NCBI GenBank assembly: GCA_964630295.1
Contig: CAZVTU010000001.1
Span: 1-33,411 of the forward strand
Source of the DNA: CAZVTU01 sp964630295
GTDB lineage: Bacteria; Patescibacteriota; Minisyncoccia; Minisyncoccales; RBG-13-42-11
Reading direction: 5' to 3'
DNA length: 33,411 bases
Shown here: in pieces, positions 30,432 to 33,411 of the stretch
Numbering within the stretch: the first letter of the stretch is position 1
How the letters are laid out: every line of letters starts with the position of its first letter
The notes under the pieces: generated by a model
Database searches by the model: none
Told to the model about the DNA's origin: nothing
Seen by the model: only the letters and a program-made list of their open reading frames with translations
Position numbers and translations under genes: made by a program

Positions 30432-31465
30432 AAACTTTAAGAGAGTTTGATCTTAAAGGGAAAAGAACATTAGTTAGGTGCGATTTTAATGTCCCCCTTG
30501 GAGATCAAGGGAATATTTTAGATGATTTCCGAATTAAACAAAGTATTCCTACTATCGAGTACCTTATAAAAGAGGAAACAAAAGTGATTCTAATGAGTCA
30601 TTTAGATAGGCCGGGCGGAAAGGTAATTGAGAAATTAAGATTAACCCCTATTCAAGATAAATTAATGGAGTATTTAGATATATCTATCGTTAAAGCACCA
30701 GATTGTTTGGGTAAAGAAATCGAGAAATGGAGCCATCAAATGAAAAAAGGAGAAATTTTACTTTTAGAAAATTTGAGATTTCACAAAGAGGAAGAAGAAA
30801 ATGATGAAAGCTTTGCTAGAGAATTAGCGAAATTAGGAGATATTTATATTAATGATGCCTTTGGGGTTTCTCATAGGAATCATGCTTCGATCGTAGGGGT
30901 ACCTAAGTTTTTACCATCAGGAGCTGGGTTTTTGTTAGAAAAGGAAATTAAAGTTTTAACTGGGTTAATAGAAAAACCGAAAAAGCCCTTAGTAGCAATT
31001 ATTGGTGGGAAAAAAGTTGAAACAAAAACTAAATTAATTGATAAGATTTCTGAAATTGCTGATTTCGTTCTTATTGGAGGTTTAATTAAAAAAGAAATAA
31101 AAGAGAAAAACATTCAGTTAAGAAATCCTTCAAAGATCATTGAACCCTCAGACAGTATAGAGGGAAAAGATATCGGTCCTCAAACCATTAAAAATTTTAA
31201 AGAAAAAATAAATTTAGCTAAAACAATTTTCTGGTCAGGTCCTCTTGGTAAAATTGAAGAAGAAAAATTTCAAATAGGTTCCAAAACAATTGCCCAAACA
31301 ATCATTAATAGTGGCGCTTTTTCAGTAATCGGCGGGGGAGAAACAGTTGAGTTTATTAATCAATCTGGTTTAATTGAGAAATTTAATCACGTTTCCACCG
31401 GCGGTGGGGCGATGATAGCTTTTATATCTGGTGAAAGAATGCCTGGCATCGAGGTTTTAAAATAA
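30428..31465 (+). CDS. pgk: Phosphoglycerate kinase (short form)
   Basis: The 345-residue protein is a recognisable PGK, about 45-60 residues shorter than usual. KRTLVRCDFNVPL and DDFRIKQSIPTI form the 3-phosphoglycerate site, with MSHLDRPGG where most have SHLGRPKG. LLLENLRFHKEEEEND is conserved. VAIIGGKKVETKTKLIDKI carries the nucleotide-site lysines. The C-terminal domain retains FWSGPLGKIE and VSTGGGAMIAFISG. The missing piece lies between VLIGGLIKKEI and IGPQTIKNF, where others have an extra helix-strand unit. It makes ATP from 1,3-bisphosphoglycerate. It overlaps the ATPase gene by four bases. Confidence 0.93.
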   Translation: MKTLREFDLKGKRTLVRCDFNVPLGDQGNILDDFRIKQSIPTIEYLIKEETKVILMSHLDRPGGKVIEKLRLTPIQDKLMEYLDISIVKAPDCLGKEIEKWSHQMKKGEILLLENLRFHKEEEENDESFARELAKLGDIYINDAFGVSHRNHASIVGVPKFLPSGAGFLLEKEIKVLTGLIEKPKKPLVAIIGGKKVETKTKLIDKISEIADFVLIGGLIKKEIKEKNIQLRNPSKIIEPSDSIEGKDIGPQTIKNFKEKINLAKTIFWSGPLGKIEEEKFQIGSKTIAQTIINSGAFSVIGGGETVEFINQSGLIEKFNHVSTGGGAMIAFISGERMPGIEVLK

Positions 31466-32628
31466 TGGCGGAAATCAAAAATTTAAAAAAAGTAGCTCAA
31501 AGAATAAAAAAAGCAATAGAAAAGAAAGAAAAAATTATTCTTTACGGTGACGCTGATTTAGATGGGGTATCGGCTGTGATTATTTTAGAAGAAACTATAA
31601 AAACTTTAGGCGGGAGAATATCAATGATTTATTTTCCTGACCGAGAAGTTGAAGGTTATGGAATATCTCAAGTTGCTTTAGATTTCTTAAAAGAAAAAGC
31701 TCCAGCTTTATTTATCGCGTTAGATTGTGGAATTGGAAATTTTAATGAAGTAAAATTGGCAAAAAAATATGGATTCGAAGTAATAATCATTGATCATCAT
31801 GAGGTTTTAGATAGATTACCTCAGGCTGATATCATTGTTGACCCTAAACAGAAAACAGATAACTATCCCTTTAAAGGATTATCTACCGCTGGTATTTCTT
31901 TTAAACTTTCTCAATTCCTTTTAGGAGATAGATTAACTAAGAATCTTCGAAAAAATTTTTTAGAATTAGTGGCGATAGCTACTATCGCTGATATGATGCC
32001 CCAAGAAGAAGAAAATAGAATTTTTATTGAAGAGGGTTTATTTTCAATAGAAAATACTTGGCGGCCTGGCCTTAAGGCTTTTTTCGAAATAGAACCTTTT
32101 CAAAGTTTTTTAAATTTAAATCAAAAAATCTCTAAAATTATTTCTATCTTAAATATCAGAGATGTTAAGAATAGACTACCTGCTAGTTTTAGATTACTAA
32201 CAACCCCTTCTTTAAGCGAGGCCAAGGAAATAATTAAAGAACTTTTAGAAAAAAGTAAAATTAGAAAGGAGAAAATAGAAAAAATTACCAAAGAAGTTGA
32301 AAAAAGAATTACCAAAAAAGAAGAGCCAATTATTTTTGAAGGCGGTTCCACTTTTGAGTTGACTTTAATTAGTTCAGTAGCTTCAATTATCTGTCAAAAG
32401 TATCAAAAACCAACTTTTTTATATAAAAAAATGAATCAAGAAAGCCAAGGAACAGTAAGAACACCAAAAGGAATAGATAGTATTTCCTTAATGAAAAAAT
32501 GCTCAAAATATCCTTTAACTTATGGTGGTCATCCCCAAGCTTCTGGTTTCAGAATCAGGAATAAAGATTTAGAGAAATTTAAAAAATGTTTGATTAAAAA
32601 CTATGAAGAAGATAATTATCTACACTGA
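31465..32628 (+). CDS. DHH/DHHA1-family phosphoesterase (RecJ-like)
   Basis: This 387-residue protein has the DHH catalytic set: ILYGDADLDGVSAVIIL (metal-binding Asp cluster), ALDCGIGNFNEV and VIIIDHHEVL, followed by IVDPKQ. The DHHA1 domain ends with YGGHPQASGFRI. Order and spacing resemble the RecJ nuclease core, but about 170 residues are absent compared with E. coli RecJ, including the C-terminal OB-fold. It may be a single-strand exonuclease with reduced domains, or a nanoRNase-like enzyme. The gene starts on the last base of the pgk stop codon, and its end overlaps the RNase H gene by 26 bases, which supports a nucleic-acid role. Confidence 0.82.
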   Translation: MAEIKNLKKVAQRIKKAIEKKEKIILYGDADLDGVSAVIILEETIKTLGGRISMIYFPDREVEGYGISQVALDFLKEKAPALFIALDCGIGNFNEVKLAKKYGFEVIIIDHHEVLDRLPQADIIVDPKQKTDNYPFKGLSTAGISFKLSQFLLGDRLTKNLRKNFLELVAIATIADMMPQEEENRIFIEEGLFSIENTWRPGLKAFFEIEPFQSFLNLNQKISKIISILNIRDVKNRLPASFRLLTTPSLSEAKEIIKELLEKSKIRKEKIEKITKEVEKRITKKEEPIIFEGGSTFELTLISSVASIICQKYQKPTFLYKKMNQESQGTVRTPKGIDSISLMKKCSKYPLTYGGHPQASGFRIRNKDLEKFKKCLIKNYEEDNYLH

Positions 32629-33046
32629 TGGAGGGTCAAGGGGAAATCCTGGGCCAGCGGCTATAGGGGTAGTTTTTTGTAATGAGAAAGGTGAAATTTT
32701 TAAAAAATATTCAGAATATCTAGGAGAAAATTTCACCAACAATGAAGCTGAATATCAAGCTGTAATTTTCGCTTTAAGAAAGTTTAAAGCTCTTTTTGGA
32801 AAAAAGTTAGCTCAAAATACCGAAATCAAGATAAAATCTGACTCCGAATTACTAATTAAACAACTCAATGGTCAATATAAAATCTTAGACCCTAAAATTC
32901 AACCCCTTTTTTTAAAAGTTTGGAATTTAAAATTAGAATTTAAAAAAGTTACATTTTTGTTCATCTCTCGAGAAAGAAATAAAGAAGCTGACAATTTAGT
33001 TAATCAAGCTTTGAATAGCCATGATCGCAACCAAAGATTGCTTTAG
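32603..33046 (+). CDS. rnhA: Ribonuclease HI family protein
   Basis: The 147-residue protein contains the four RNase H carboxylates: Asp in IIYTDGGSRGNPGP, Glu in NNEAEYQAVIFAL, Asp in KSDSELLIKQLNG, and Asp in SRERNKEADNLVNQAL. The basic handle of E. coli RNase HI is absent, as in the archaeal/actinobacterial-like branch. It would degrade the RNA strand of RNA-DNA hybrids. The ATG at 32603 lies within the DHH gene and directly before the first catalytic strand. A bidirectional terminator follows. Confidence 0.9.
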   Translation: MKKIIIYTDGGSRGNPGPAAIGVVFCNEKGEIFKKYSEYLGENFTNNEAEYQAVIFALRKFKALFGKKLAQNTEIKIKSDSELLIKQLNGQYKILDPKIQPLFLKVWNLKLEFKKVTFLFISRERNKEADNLVNQALNSHDRNQRLL

Positions 33047-33061
33047 AATAATCTCAAAATT

Positions 33062-33088
33062 AAAAAACCCGATTTGATCGGGTTTTTT
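33062..33088 (+). terminator. Bidirectional rho-independent terminator between rnhA and rnpB
   Basis: AAAAAACCCGAT (33062-33073) and ATCGGGTTTTTT (33077-33088) form a 12-bp stem with a TTG loop. The T-run on one strand and the A-run on the other make it work in both directions, for rnhA on the plus strand and the RNase P RNA on the minus strand. Confidence 0.92.
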
Positions 33089-33090
33089 AA

Positions 33091-33411
33091 TGTCCTAGCA
33101 AGTCTGTAAGCCGAATTCTGTTTTCCGCCGAAAGCGGAAGGTGATCATCTATCTAAGCGAGCTACTTTTCACAAAAGCTCCATGATGAATCAAAGAACTT
33201 TTGGTTTGCTCTTGCACCCAGTAAGGATTTAGCCGTTTCACCCCAAAGGTTATCCCTTTGGACTCGCCCCATCTTGCGATAGGGCGTTCCTCAGCTTTCG
33301 CTTTGGAACGTCTCTGTTCGCACCTCTAGCCTCACGGCCGACGGCTGTTAGCCGCTACTTTTTTAACCCGTGAGATTAATCATCTCATGGGTGAGTGTTC
33401 GGACTTTCCTC
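33091..33411 (-). ncRNA. rnpB: RNase P RNA (class A-like), 5' partial
   Basis: The minus strand reads GAGGAAAGTCCGAACACTC at the window edge (33411 downward), the universal CR-I region. CTAGAGGTGCGAACAGAGACG, GGGGTGAAACGGCTAAATCC (CR-IV) and ACAGAATTCGGCTTACAG (CR-V) follow near the 3' end. The order and spacing are those of the bacterial ancestral-type RNase P RNA. About 60 bases of the 5' end, by comparison with E. coli, lie outside the window. The 3' end is near 33091, just before the shared terminator. It processes tRNA 5' ends together with RnpA. Confidence 0.96.

Noticed and set aside
17528..32351. Minus-strand open frames opposite bpsA, speE, SET, secD, TraG-like, pgk and DHH genes
   Set aside because: They lie antisense to genes with clear family motifs, have no recognisable domains of their own, and show unusual phenylalanine/serine/isoleucine-rich composition.
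1..33411. tRNA genes and insertion sequences
   Set aside because: No cloverleaf, transposase-like protein or terminal inverted repeats were seen in the intergenic regions.

Overview
The window is AT-rich, densely packed bacterial DNA. Almost every gene is on the plus strand, and many overlap by 1 to 41 bases. Strong Shine-Dalgarno sequences are nearly absent, and several genes start within a few bases of a -10-like box. The gene content points to a streamlined bacterium of the Candidate Phyla Radiation (Patescibacteria) type: phosphoglycerate kinase and a DHH phosphoesterase are shorter than usual, transketolase is split, a sigma-region-4/HARE-HTH protein is present, and a membrane protein is paired with a TraG/VirD4-like ATPase beside glycolytic and Sec genes. 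This lineage call is inference, since no 16S rRNA or ribosomal protein is present. A branched-chain polyamine synthase homologue, a family known mainly from thermophiles, suggests a hot habitat.

Bases 1-14645 form a surface-glycan locus. It holds heptose-precursor genes (gmhA fragment, gmhB), a transaldolase, a Wzx-type flippase, an N-acetyl-sugar amidotransferase, two glycosyltransferases, a methyltransferase and an initiating phosphoglycosyl transferase. After a short promoter region come a split transketolase, a DegT-family aminotransferase, a PglF/WbpM-type sugar 4,6-dehydratase and an O-antigen-ligase/TPR protein. Transketolase and transaldolase can supply sedoheptulose 7-phosphate, the GmhA substrate, so central carbon metabolism and glycan building are physically linked here.

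Bases 14646-16614 carry murB and hpf and three compact non-coding or regulatory stretches. The first has a consensus promoter feeding a very short terminated transcript plus a second long hairpin. The second has hairpins, an 11-codon poly-lysine reading frame and a very strong terminator. The third is a three-way-junction-like structured leader just before speD.

Bases 16615-20537 are a polyamine operon: S-adenosylmethionine decarboxylase, a BpsA-like branched polyamine synthase, spermidine-synthase-like aminopropyltransferase, a saccharopine-dehydrogenase-like oxidoreductase and a SET-domain lysine methyltransferase. This cluster and its structured leader are the most interesting part of the window.

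Bases 20538-21019 hold a free-standing 111-residue gene of unknown function. It has a near-consensus promoter, the only perfect Shine-Dalgarno in the window, its own terminator, and base composition unlike its neighbours.

Bases 21020-33088 are housekeeping: secA, a DUF1614-like membrane protein, secD, secF, the sigma-like regulator, the membrane protein/TraG-like ATPase pair, pgk, a DHH phosphoesterase and an RNase HI homologue, ending in a bidirectional terminator. The RNase P RNA gene lies convergently on the minus strand and runs off the right edge.

A recurring oddity is a set of 7-bp tandem repeats inside secA, murB and a glycosyltransferase gene, with degenerate copies elsewhere.
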